NCBI GenBank assembly: GCA_022432975.1
Contig: CM039512.1
Coordinates: 44,119,124-44,183,123 of the forward strand
Length of the DNA: 64,000 bases
DNA from: Begonia masoniana
Lineage: Eukaryota; Streptophyta; Magnoliopsida; Cucurbitales; Begoniaceae
Direction: 5' to 3'
Under the pieces are notes generated by a model, which saw nothing but the letters and a program-made list of their open reading frames with translations, searched no databases and was not told the DNA's origin. Below are positions 10,599 through 22,598 of this stretch, in pieces; position 1 is the stretch's first letter; every line of letters starts with the position of its first letter. Both the position numbers and the translations under genes were made by a program.

Positions 10599-13150
10599 TG
10601 TAACACCCGGCATTTTTGCCATGTAATTGTTTTCCCGAAACCATTTGTGCGGGATTAACATTTATATTTATACAACGTATGTTTTGGTTGAGTTGTTGGA
10701 AATGTCTAGTGAAACTAAACTAATGTGTAACCAAAACAAATTAATTAGGTTAAAAGCTACTGGAAGGGTAAATGTGGAAGTAATTAAGGTAGGTGGAAGC
10801 AAACCAATGGACGAGTGCCAAGTGGCAACTTGTTGAAGAAGATATGTCTTCTCTTCCCTCCTACGTGAAAGTTTCCACTTCTCCATCTTCTCTCCCTCTG
10901 TTTTCTCTCGGCCAGGCGACAAAAGTTCACCCAAACACCTTTGATCTCCTAGGGTTTTCCTTGTTTTCTGCCTAAGGTAAACATCTCCCAATGCTAACAC
11001 ATTTGGACAAGCAAAAAGTATGCGTTTTGCTGAAGTTTTAGGTTAGGATATTTAGGAGAAAACTCTCGAGTTTTGTGTGGAAACACATTGTTGTTTTCTA
11101 CCAGTCTGAGTGGAGTTTTCTGCTTAAATTTCCAAGTTATTTGTTAGCATTGCAACTTGTTTTATACCTCTTCATGCATGCTACAGATCCAAGCATTCCA
11201 GGGACATTCGAGCATCTGACACCGCAGCAACCAGGTAAGTTCATACGTTTATGTTGGCCCTTATGGCCCTACAACTTGGAGGTACTAGGTATGGTTTGGG
11301 TAGATAGGTTCTAGGTTATGTTTTAAGTTAAACATGTCTCTGTTATATTCTGTTTCCCTGTTGTATCCATTCTGCCATCTGTGAATGTTAAGTATCGCAC
11401 TTATCCATGCATACACGTTTTCCAGTAAAATCATGCAAATGTTTTCAACACTGGTTTTGAAGTAAGTAAGATAAAATCTGTAATGAAATGTGCGGTTAAG
11501 TGTGGATGAGGACTGGCATCCTGTCAAGTACTCCTGTTATGTCCTGAAAGTGGCATGTACATCCTGTTGCGCCAGCTCCTCCTCCCACTTATACCTTCCT
11601 GTCCAGTGAAATGTAATGTAATGTAATGTTCCTGTATTTGAAACGTTCATGCATAGCATATGCATCACTGCATTTATTCTGATATGTTCTTACTGAGCTT
11701 TAGGCTCATAGGTGAACTCCCTGTTGTAGGTACGGATCCTGTGGATGAGGACTTGGTGCCTCAGGCCGAGGTGTAGGTTGCTGTTGGCGGATCGAGCTCT
11801 CAGGGTTGGTTGCTGCAGTCAGGCAAAATTCTGTATGGAAGTTTATGTCTTTAAAGTAAAGTTCATATTTGTAAACTTTTCTGGATGTTTGAGGTTCTGT
11901 TTTAAAACCCTGTTGTAGTCTTGTGTTTTATTTTGAAAGTTTTGTGGGAAATTTTGAAATGTATAAGTCCTGTTGTTGGTGTATTTTTAAACCTCTGTAT
12001 TTGACAGATTGTATCCATATATTTTAAATGTTTTGAAAACATTCCGGAACTGCTTGAGTTCTCCATTTTTAGGTCATGCATGGATAGTCTCAAATTTTAG
12101 AGCTATCCATGCAGTTTGTCTGCTCGAACTCCCGTCATTTGTAGAGTATGATTTCAAAACTTTGTCTCGGAATCGGGTTTGAGGGTCTGAAGCCCTTATG
12201 CCTCCTGTTTTGATGTTCCCTGCCTGTAAGTCTTTATGTTAAAATTTGCTAAGTTTGTCACAAATTTCATCTTCCGGTCACTATTCACAATTTTTGTCTT
12301 CCGGTTGACGTCATCTTCTCTTCCGATGACGTCGGCATAAGTCTTCCGCCCAGTTATAAATTTTGTCTTCCGGTTGACGTCATCTTCTCTTCCGATGACG
12401 TCAGCATAAGTCTTCCGCCCAGTTTATAACTTTGTCTTCCGGTTGACGTCATCTTCTCTTCCGATGACGTCAGCATAAGTCTTCCGCCCAGTTTATAACT
12501 TTGTCTTCCGGTTGACGTCATCTTCTCTTCCGATGACGTCGGCATAAGTCTTCCGCCCAGTTATAAATTTTGTCTTCCGGTTGACGTCATCTTCTCTTCC
12601 GATGACGTCAGCATAAGTCTTCCGCCCAGTTTATAACTTTGTCTTCCGGTTGACGTCATCTTCTCTTCCGATGACGTCGGCATAAGTCTTCCGCCCAGTT
12701 ATAAATTTTGTCTTCCGGTTGACGTCATCTTCTCTTCCGATGACGTCAGCGTAAGTCTTCCGCCCAGTTTATAACTTTGTCTTCCGATGACATCAGAACG
12801 TCTTCCGGCTGACGTCATCATCTTCTGCCGGTTATGTTTGCTGCCTTTATCTTCCGATGACGTCATCCACTGATTTCTCCTCCGGTTCCGTTTAAAACTA
12901 CATATTCCGCCAGTTTTATGCTATTTCTGTTCGGTTATCCATTTATGAGACCTGTTTGTTTTCCATTCCAGAGAACTCTGTCTTCCCCTGTAAATGTTTT
13001 CGATTACCCACTGCAGTTCTCCCTCTCTGTTCACTGTTTTGACTGTTCTAGTTGTTCAAAAAAAAATAGTCACTGTTATTTCCTGTAAATGTCCCGGAGT
13101 GACGGCTCCGATCCCGGAACCCGATTCGGATCCGGTTTCGGGCTGTCACA
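10599..13150 (+). mobile_element. Solo LTR, copy B
   Basis: It starts TGTAACACCCGGC and ends GGGCTGTCACA, flanked on both sides by ATTTC, a perfect five-base duplication. There is no primer site, polypurine tract or coding sequence, so it is a solo LTR or an equivalent non-coding insertion. It is closely related to copy C across its length, with differences concentrated in a variable segment and in the number of 69-base units near the 3' third. The ends resemble LTR ends of plant Ty3/gypsy chromoviruses. Confidence 0.85.
12296..12778 (+). repeat. 69-bp tandem repeat, seven units, rich in TGACGTCA
   Basis: Seven consecutive units start every 69 bases with GTCTTCCGGTTGACGTCA. Each unit has one TGACGTCA palindrome and a second GATGACGTC site that is a full palindrome in some units. 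TGACGTCA is the classical core bound by plant bZIP/TGA factors. A diverged eighth partial unit follows. The related LTR copy C has only two units. Confidence 0.9.
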
Positions 13151-13546
13151 ATTTCAAACGTTAGAATCTAAGATGTATGTACTTATTAAAATATCATATT
13201 GGATTATACATCGACAATTCCGTAGGAACTGATCTTCAGGTAAAATTTGTATGAAATAACTTATAAAGTTTTTTTTTTGTATATTTAAAATTAAAATTTT
13301 TAAATTTTAGTGAATATGTTTAACAACCACACTTTTATATCTACTATTAGAAATTGGAATTATATAATATTTATATTTTAATACTACATTTTAATGTAAG
13401 ACAAACATATCACCTATGTGTCATTTATTCATTGAAAAAGTAATTACAATATACTATGAATAATAAAGATAATGTGTTAATGAATAAAAAATACGTAAAT
13501 AATATGTTATAATGTAAAGGTAAACAATATTACATTAGGAATGAAA

Positions 13547-13596
<50 letters not shown>

Positions 13597-14583
13597 GGAT
13601 CTTCCTCGTAACTTCCTCACCAAACGGATGCAATATTTTATTATACAGCAAATATGAAAGCTCCCCAGCTTATTGTTTAAAATAAATCTAGAAACTATTC
13701 AACTAAAACACCTTTCTATAATTTAAAATTAGGTTTATATTAATGTTTCAATAATTTAAATAATATGGCCTAATTGACTTTTTACAACAAGCTTTGATTT
13801 AAAAAAGAATTTTTATTTGAACTTCATTTTTAATTAGCTCATTAAATGTCTGTCAATTTACATATCAACTTGTATCAACTAAAAATATTATTTTATGTCT
13901 AACTAGTTTTAGCAATACATGATGAAGATTTCCATCAAGAAAGTTATTTGGATTTATATATTTTAATGATATATACCAACCAACTTGATCTTATATTCTC
14001 TTTAATGTTTTAAAATTAAGCACCCAATTATTATCAAAGTCTTAGTTTTTTTAGCAACAAACAGACAACATGTAATAAGAAAGAATATTTATATTAATTT
14101 TTTTTATAAAAAAATATAATATTTCAAAGTGAATTATAGATCAACTTGAGATCATTAAATGCCCATTTGTCTCATATTGTATTTATCAAGTAAAAATCCG
14201 TACATGCATCCCTGATTATAAATTTAAATATTAATAATTAACTAAATTAATAAAAGTAGTATGCCAGTGCAGATCAAATACGACGTCTAATGCTTTGATC
14301 ATCTTGTAATTTTGCTTCATAAGCACACTACAAAAGAATTTTGTATGATCGTGTATCTTAATTTTTTTATTATTTTAGAAAGAAGACTTGTCGTATAATT
14401 ATTTTATATAATCTTTCTTATTTTTAGTTTTACCTATTATAAATTTAAAATCTTAGTAATTTTTTTCAATCCACTCTAATCTCTCAACAGGATTAATTAT
14501 ACCATGTATTCATTATTTAGATTTTAAAATTTAAGAAATAATAAACTTCTAAATTTGTCATTTTATATCTTTTTAGTGATTAG
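13151..14583. other. AT-rich intergenic DNA
   Basis: It begins with ATTTC, the right target duplication of solo LTR B. No open frame, RNA gene or transposon motif is recognised; it is poly-A/T rich with one CT microsatellite. Confidence 0.5.
13549..13593 (+). repeat. (CT)n microsatellite
   Basis: About 22 uninterrupted CT dinucleotides. Confidence 0.95.
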
Positions 14584-15804
14584 TGATAACTCTATTTTAT
14601 GGATTTATTTGGATATAATTTTTGCATGAATTTTGATATTTATTCAATATTTGTTTTAGTTATTTTTATAGAACCCTTTTGCAGGATTTTGAGTTGGGTG
14701 ATATATATTGTAAATTTAGTTAATTTTCAGTATTTTTCTTGAAGATTCGGGGTAGATTCGAATGACTTATTTTATTTTTGCAGAAAAATAAAATCCCAAG
14801 GAGCATAAAAGATTCGGAAAGGAGAGATTAAAGAAAGTTAATAAAAAAATTTGAAGAAATATTTACTCAGATGCTTGCCAGGCAAAAAAAAAAAAAAAAA
14901 ACTCAAATTAGGAAAGTTAACGAATATTATAGAAGATTATCGAATTCAAATTTTGTAAGTTAAGAAGTCAATGACGATCCTTATAAATACATCGACTTAG
15001 ATTCAGTTTCCAAGAGTCTTTACATTTCGGGTTTTAGTTTAGATTTTCAGATTTTCTTTCCATAGTTTTAAGCGTGTTCTTTGTTACCAAAGAAGAGAGA
15101 AGCGAGTGCTGGAACAAGGATTCTTCAGCGATTGAGAACCAAGGAGGATTTTTTAATATTTTTATTTTTATTTTTTTCTACTCTATACCATATTTAATTT
15201 TTGTTTTTGTTTTTTTAATTTTTCACCATGAATTAATTTTCTTAAATTTAATAGAATAAAATACCAAATTTTATATTTGAAGTTTAACTGTTGTTAATTT
15301 TGCAGGTGTTATATCAATTAGTTCTTCAAACATTGTGATTCATTACTATTATGATCATTCGAATCAAAAAATGTTTTTCACACGTGTAGAACAGTAACTT
15401 GAATTAAGAACTCCAATTAAATAATGTGGTTATAACTTTTGTAGAATTCATCTTTATCTTTTGTTATATCTTGGCGTAGACAAATGAAAATAAATAATAA
15501 AAACTTTGAGTTAGCTAGTTGATATTGTTATAGTATTGTTGTAACACGTAAATGAGAAATTATAAAAGGCAGAAAATTGATTTTACCTTCCACTATTTAT
15601 CTCACATGTTTTCTTTTATTCTGTAGTTATTAATCTCATCAATCATAGAAATCAACTCTTTTGATCACTCTTAAAGTAGAAGTTTAATTGATTTAATAAG
15701 AAACTTTAATAACTAGTTCTCTATGGGTTCAATACTCAATCTTAATCACTTTTTTACTTGTTATAATGGTGTACACTTGTGGTTCACACATGTATTGCAC
15801 AACA
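14584..15804 (+). mobile_element. Orphan LTR of Tat/Athila type
   Basis: It starts TGATAACTCTATTTTATGG, has a TATAAATACATCG promoter-like stretch near 14980 and a CTCTATGGGTTCAATAC block near its end, and finishes GCACAACA. It is followed at about 15805-15820 by AGTTTTTAGTGCCGATG, a decayed form of the TGGCGCCGTTGCC primer site. These are the features of a Tat/Athila 5' LTR. The internal region fades within about 150 bases. Confidence 0.55.
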
Positions 15805-16944
15805 AGTTTTTAGTGCCGATGAATAATTTTTATAATTGTTTTTTAAAAAATCAATTGGAATTTCCATTGATTTTTGTCACTAAAAATCTAGGTCGTTTCA
15901 AAATATCTTGTGCTAGGAAACAATTACTTTGGAAAATCTTTCTGTGACTTGGGGGCTAGAATCAATTTAGTACCTATGTTAGTTTTTAAACAATAGGTAT
16001 TGTGAAGCAAGGCCAACTGTGATGGTCTTAGTGCAGAGTAACTATAATAATTACAATTAAAATAATTAAATTTGATTAAGAATGATGTAAAACACTTTAA
16101 ATGTCAAAAATTAAATTTGTTTCATTATAACATGTGAGTGTATAAATTCTGCAATAACTACTGTGGTTATCAGATTACTCTGAAAATTTACATTATTAAA
16201 ATAGACACGTAACTGAGGATAATATCTTTACATTGAAAAAAGTTAGATCTATGCAGCAAAAACTATGCAAGTTTGAATTTAGTTGAGCTGAATTTTATTT
16301 AAAATGATATTGTTTTAATAAATGACTTTAAATTAAACTTTAAAGTGAGAATGTAGAGAAAGTAGTAAAAGGATAATTGTTTCCTAAATTTTGAAGCATG
16401 TGGTCATGCGATATAATAAATCCTGTTATTTTTGAAAATATCCATGGATGAAAGGTCGAATTAGTAAAATTCGAAAAAAAAATGATAAAAAGGTAATTTT
16501 ATGCATGGAGAACTCTAGAAAAATGTTAAAGTTGATAATGATCAGTTATTTTCGTGTTGATCTAGAAAGAGAAAGAAAGAAGAGATAAGAGAGGGACTGT
16601 AAAAACTAAAGGAAATGAGTTGAAATTTACTTTCAATTTGTCAAGAAGAGTTGTTTTTATCATCAAAAGGATCAATTAGAGCTAAAACTCAAAGGGTAAA
16701 AGTGAAGAAAGAAGGAGATTAAACATGTAAGAATCTCTAATTTAAGAATTTTCTCAACCACGTTGAATATTGCACGGTTTAAGGGGAATTAGTGTATGAA
16801 AAATCCAGGTAATTTCCATGGTTAATTTTAATGTTAAGGACTCAATAAATAAGGGATGAAGTTTTTGGATTAGGTTGAAAAATTGTTGAATGAGAAAGTA
16901 TGTTAATGAATATTGTTCTTGGATAGTTATGAGGTAAAGAAGCT
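15805..16944 (+). other. Decayed leader and AT-rich DNA
   Basis: The first bases hold the decayed primer site of the preceding LTR. The rest, including a purine-rich patch near 16565-16720, shows no gene. The last five bases, AAGCT, are one copy of the target duplication of the following Athila element. Confidence 0.45.
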
Positions 16945-17423
16945 TGTTGCGAAAAATCGTATACGCAAGTGCACGTGTCGCAAAAGTAATAAAGTGTGTA
17001 TAAGTACGAGTGTCGATCCCACGAGGAATAAATATGTTAAATATTGAATATCTAATTTTCAGTTTAATTTGAAAAAAAATAATATGTTGATAATTTTAGA
17101 TTTTAAATTAAATTAAAATAATTCAAATAAAAGAAATTAAACAATTTAAATAATAGACTTGAATATAAAAGAGTAAGATTATATGATGAGAAAATCCAGG
17201 GTTCCGATTTCACTTAGCTAATCCTATTTATTAGCCCTAATTCAAGTAATTAAATCCTATTTCTATGTGTTGATGGCAATTTCACGAAAATATTTATCAA
17301 TCTCTCTCGAGCAAAGACAAACTTATTCAACTAACGAATTATCACCTCTCGGTCTCTAATCCTGAGAATTAATTGAATACATTAAGATCAAGAAATTATA
17401 TTACCACTCAAACGCCCTAACTA

Positions 17424-19894
17424 TGTAACACCCGGCATTTTTGCCATGTAATTGTTTTCCCGAAACCATTTGTGCGGGATTAACATTTATATTTATACAA
17501 CGTATGTTTTGGTTGAGTTGTTGGAAATGTTTAGTGAAACTAAACTAATGTGTAACCAAAACAAATTAATTAGGTTAAAAGCTACTAGAAGGGTAAATGT
17601 GGAAGTAATTAAGGTAGGTGGAAGCAAACCAATGGATGAGTGCCAAGTGGCAACTTGTTGAAGAAGATATGTCTTCTCTTCCCTCCTACGTGAAAGTTTC
17701 CACTTCTCCATCTTCTCTCCCTCTGTTTTCTCTCGGCCAGGCGACAAAAGTTCACCCAAACACCTTTGATCTCCTAGGGTTTTCCTTGTTTTCTGCCTAA
17801 GGTAAACATCTCCCAATGCTAACTCATTTGGACAAGCAAAAAGTATGCGTTTTGCTGAAGTTTTAGGTTAGGATATTTAGGAGAAAACTCTCGAGTTTTG
17901 TATGGAAACACATTGTTGTTTTCTACCAGTCTGAGTGGAGTTTTCTGCATAAATTTCCAAGTTATTTGTTAGCATTGCAGCTTGTTTTATACCTCTTCAT
18001 GCATGCTACAGATCCAAGCATTCCAGGGACATTCGAGCATCTGACACCGCAGCAACCAGGTAAGTTCATACGTTTATGTTGGCCCTTATGGCCCTACAAC
18101 TTGGAGGTACTAGGTATGGTTTGGGTAGATAGGTTCTAGGTTATGTTTTAAGTTAAACATGTCTCTGTTATATTCTGTTTCCCTGTTGTATCCATTCTGC
18201 CATCTGTGAATGTTGAGTATCGCACTTATCCATGCATACACGTTTTCCAGTAAAATCATGCAAATGTTTTCAGCACTGGTTTTGAAGTAAGTAAAGATAA
18301 AATCCTGTAATGTAATGAACGGTTAAGGGTGGACGAGGACTGGCATCCTGTTCTTGTCCTTCCCTGGGACTCATGTAAAATTTATCCCCGCCAAGGATAC
18401 CCTGTACCTTGTCCTTCCCTGGGACACCGGCAAAATTACTAACAAGTGTCATGTCCAGTATGTTATGTATGTTATGCGCCAGTTCCTCTATAAGCCTCAC
18501 TTATACCACCATGTGCAGTGAAACGTAATGTAATGTTCTGTCACCGTTTTTCTGAAAACTGCATGCATAGCATTTTGCATCACTGCATGTTGATTGTGTT
18601 CTTACTGAGCTTTAGGCTCATAGGTGAACTCCCTGTTGTAGGTACGGATATTCCAGATGAGGACCCGGTGCCTCAAAATGACGAGCTGATGTAGTTGGTG
18701 GATCGAGCTCACGGGGTCTGGCTGTTGCAGTCAGACAAGATGTATTCCTGTGAGCGTGTATATTTGAAAGTTAAGTCGAGTCCTGTATAGATTTTGTGTT
18801 TTGTTTTAAAACTCCTGTTTTGGTAAAAATTTAAATGTATGTCAAGTTCCTGTAAAACTTTTGGAATCTGTTATTGATGTATTTAAAACCTCTGTATTTG
18901 ACAGATTGTATCCATATATTTTAAATGTTTTGAAAACGTTCTGGAACTGCTTGAGTTCTCCCTTTCAGGTCATGCATGGATAGTCTCGAATTTTAGAGCT
19001 ATCCATGCAGTTTGTTTTCCTCGAAATTTGTCATCTGTGGTGAAAGTTTGAAACTTGTATGCCTTCTGTTTTTCATGCTTCCTGCCAGCAGGTATCTTCG
19101 TTAAAAGATGTCATGGTGCAGGATGTCTTCTTGAAATTTTGTCCATTGTAAAGTATATTTTTATAACTTCTTTTGAATCGGGTTTGAAGGTTTTGAAATC
19201 CTTTATGCTTCCTGTTTAAGGTTGCCTTCTATATGTCTTTCTGTCAAAAGTTGTAATTCTGTCTTTAAAACTATGTCTTCCGATTGCGTCTTCCGGTTAC
19301 TGTTCACATTTTTCTTCTACCGGTGACGTTATTTGTCTTCCGCCCGGTTTATAACGTTGTCTTCCGGTTGACGTCATCTTCTCTTCCGATGACGTTGGCA
19401 TAAGTCTTCCGCCCAGTTTATAACTTTGCCTTCCGGTTGACGTCATCTTCTCTTCCGATGACGTTGGCATAAGTCTTCCGCCCAGTTTATAACTTTGTCT
19501 TCCGATGACGTCAGAACGTCTTCCGGCTGACGTCATCATCTTCTGCCGGTTATGTTTGCTGCCTTTATCTTCCGATGACGCTATCCACTGATTTCTCCTC
19601 CGGTTCAGTTTGAAACTACATCTTCCGCCACTGTTTCCTGTTTCCATTTCCGCCAGTCTTATGCCTATTTCTGTTCGGTTATCTATTATTGAGATTTGTT
19701 TGCTTTCCATTCCAGAGAACTCTCTCTCCCCCTGCAAATGTTTTCGATTACTCCCTGCAGTTCTTCCTCTCTGTTCACTGCTTTGATTGTTCTATTAGTT
19801 AAAAAAAAAATAATAGTCACCGTTTCCTGTAAATGTCCCGGAGTGACGGCTCCGATCCCGGAACCCGATTCGGATCCGGTTTCGGGCTGTCACA
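17424..19894 (+). mobile_element. Solo LTR, copy C, nested in the Athila LTR
   Basis: It starts TGTAACACCCGGC and ends GGGCTGTCACA with AACTA on both sides. The other Athila LTR shows the empty site, GCCCTAACTATCTCTAGCC, at about 25543-25561, with AACTA once. This proves both the boundaries and the five-base duplication. Its first 900 bases are almost identical to copy B. It has a distinct segment near 18345-18480 and only two of the 69-base units. Confidence 0.95.
19359..19496 (+). repeat. 69-bp units in LTR copy C, two copies
   Basis: Two 69-base units of the same type as in copy B; the second palindrome of each is altered to GATGACGTTGG. The array is five units shorter than in copy B. Confidence 0.85.
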
Positions 19895-20424
19895 AACTAT
19901 CTCTAGCCTAGGATCCTTTTTAAGGCAAGTTATTCAGTGCACGGTTAAATTCTCCGCTCTCGCATCCCGAACTAACCCTAAAGTTCTTAGTTTTGGTGAT
20001 CAAGCAAACCTAAGTATTACGTTCAGAATAAATTACTCAACACAGAACAGGAACAGAAAATTAAATACTTGAATCAAGAAAAATAAATAATCATAGTAAA
20101 GTTACGTCGAAACCCTAGAACAGGAAGTTTAGTTCATACTAGAAAAATAAACAACAATAATACTAAATAGTTGCATAATTAAACAGTGAAAGGAAAAAGA
20201 AAAGAAAATTGAAAATATCCTGATCGCCGACGAAAATCGCCTCTGAATTGCTCTCAGTCGCTGCCTAATTGTTCTCTGCCGACTCCAGGATCCCTCCTCA
20301 ATTTAGGTTTGCTCTAGGTTTTTAATGTGGTTTTTCAGCCGATCAATGGGTGAGATTAATTCTGACTTAAGATAAACGGCTCGGATTAAAACACGTCCTC
20401 TTTCCATATTAAGAATTTTGATCA

Positions 20425-20645
20425 GCGATCGATCTCTGCCAGAATCTAGAGATCGATCGCGGCATCTCTTTATTTGCAAACATGTCTTGTGTATCGATCT
20501 TCAAATATGTGGCGATCGATTTCTGGAATTTCATAGAGATCGATCGCTGCTTCTTTCTGTGTATAGTAATCAGTTGCTGAATCGCTTCTTCTTCGGTCTT
20601 GTTATGCATGGCGATCGATTTCTGGATAACATAGAGATCGATCGC
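20425..20645. repeat. Palindrome array in Athila 1 3' LTR, three units
   Basis: Three imperfect palindromes, each with a left arm like GCGATCGATCTCTG, a short spacer and a right arm like TAGAGATCGATCGC, separated by unrelated pyrimidine-rich sequence. In element orientation they lie about 180-400 bases into the LTR, in U3. Confidence 0.85.
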
Positions 20646-20823
20646 CTCTTCTTTAACTTTAAATTTTAATTCTTTTTTTTCACCTCTTTTACCGCCGCCT
20701 GTTTTAAATATAATATCTGCACACTTGCACAAAATATATCAAATTCATTTAAAACACTTGAGAAAAACTTATCAACTCAAGTATAAAAAGGTATAAATAA
20801 GTATGTAAAATACACACTTATCA

Positions 20824-20837
20824 CACCCCCAAACTTG
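20824..20837 (-). other. Polypurine tract of Athila 1
   Basis: The minus strand reads CAAGTTTGGGGGTG immediately before the 3' LTR. A second, similar tract (TTCAAGTTTGGGGGG on the minus strand) lies near 22270 inside the non-coding region. Confidence 0.8.
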
Positions 20838-22598
20838 AATGAAAGCTTGTCCTCAAGCGAACAACAATAAGCATAGAATTCTAACAAAGTTTATCCAGAA
20901 TTTTCTAAAATTTTAAGTTTGCAAAATATTTAAAATTTCCATGGTAAAATTATCTAAATCACAGTTCGCAGTATTTCGTCTCAGTTTGATATTTGCATGC
21001 AAATAAACCATCTAAATAAACACTTTCAATAATACAACTCATGATATCGCATTGAGAGAAATTTAATCAGAAATACTTGTGTGTGTACATGCTCAAATTC
21101 ATTCTCGTTTAACTGATAGATCTATAATTGTGTCTCATGAGAAGGGAAATCAAAAATACCTCTCAGGGTCACTCCATCCACTCTTATTGTTCATCAGTCT
21201 TGCCCATTATTCACTAATAATAAATATGAATAAACAGAATAAAAGTCGATAGGTCTTTAATTAAGCTTGTAATGTAAGGCTGTGTTTATAAGGTAGGAAA
21301 TTTTTGGATTCAAGCGAAACTCTAGAGCACAATCCATCCTTATGCCACCCTCACTCCTTACACTCACTTAAACTCTTTTCTAATCAGTTAACTCAATAAT
21401 CCCTCCAAACTTGTCTCACTCTTTATTTTTCAAAACCAACTCCTTTGTCAATGTCTTTACTAACAAACATAAAATACAAATAATAACAATAACAACAAAT
21501 TAAATAGCATATAAGAAATTGTTCTACTACTGAACAATTCAACTCTTTTTTTTTTTTCTCTTTTTTTTTTTCACAACTTTAATCACTGAAAAATATAAAA
21601 GAAGAATAAATAAAATCTCAAAATACTAACAACTTAGACAATTGACAAAAGAATTAGCTCTGATTCTCACCACTACTTTCTCCAACTCTCCCCATAAAAT
21701 GTACCCACAACCCTGTGCTCAATAAATATGATAGTCAAAATAATTTCAGGGTAGGCTAAGTTAGGGTTGACAAAATAGTGGTAAATAAAGGTTCAAATAG
21801 GAGACTAGGGTTGCCATTTAAATGACACAAATAGGGTATGTCAATAAAAGCTCAAACGATTCAAAAATAGCCTAAGTCATTCTCTTAATTCTGCAAAAAT
21901 CACAATTTGTATTCATGAATGCAGGGCAAAACCACGAACAATTTAATACTCACTAATCACTCACTAAATTTAAATGGAGCTCACTCCCTTTCAGTGTTTA
22001 CACTCAAGCACTCCCTTACTGTGTTTAGGCTCTAGATCTCAAGACAACAATTTATATCATTATCAGCTAAATTTAAACAAGAATGAACATTCACACAAAC
22101 AAGTCTAACTTCCTACACTCCAATCAATGCTACTATTATAAATCATACTATCTCAGAATCTATTCAGAAGTTGAAACATGTATTGATCAAAGGTGCAATC
22201 ATCGACACTTTGAACCAATGAAATAAATAATCATACCATAGAATTTCAAAATATTAAGCAGACTTACACCCCCCCAAACTTGAAATAAACATTGTCCCCA
22301 ATGTAAACAAGGCATACACGAAAAATAAGAAAGGGGATAGTGTACCTCGTGTGGGGCCCGGTAGCAGTGTGGTGGTGCTTCGGTTGAAGGAGCAATCGAT
22401 CAAGAACCTTTTTGTGTTTTTTTTTTTTTTTTTTTTTTTTTTAATGTTAAAAATAATAATAATAATGAAATAAAATAAAAATAAACTAAACTAATGCAAA
22501 CAAAAATTGAAATAACAAACTAAAAAGGATACTTAGGTGGGTTGCCTCCCACCAAGCGCTTGTTTTATCGTCATCAGCTTGACGTTGTAAGCCTCTTG
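20838..22598 (-). other. Athila 1 internal non-coding region
   Basis: About 1.76 kb between the gag-protease stop and the 3' LTR with no significant open frame on either strand. It holds a poly-T tract near 22419-22441 and a G-rich tract near 22270. The same region with the same landmarks occurs in Athila 2, so the absence of polymerase and integrase is inherited, not a local deletion. Confidence 0.75.

Larger units (their letters stand above)
16945..20823 (-). repeat. Athila 1 3' LTR, interrupted by solo LTR C
   Basis: About 1403 bases once the 2471-base insertion and its five-base duplication are subtracted, against 1404 for the other LTR. The pair allows an exact comparison of filled and empty insertion sites. 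Confidence 0.92.

Noticed and set aside
12296..12778. CRISPR-like array
   Set aside because: The units are contiguous 69-base tandem repeats without unique spacers, in a plant LTR.
20409..20732. 107-codon frame recurring in both Athila LTRs
   Set aside because: It is a reading of the palindrome array, differs little because the LTRs are young, and has no known domain.
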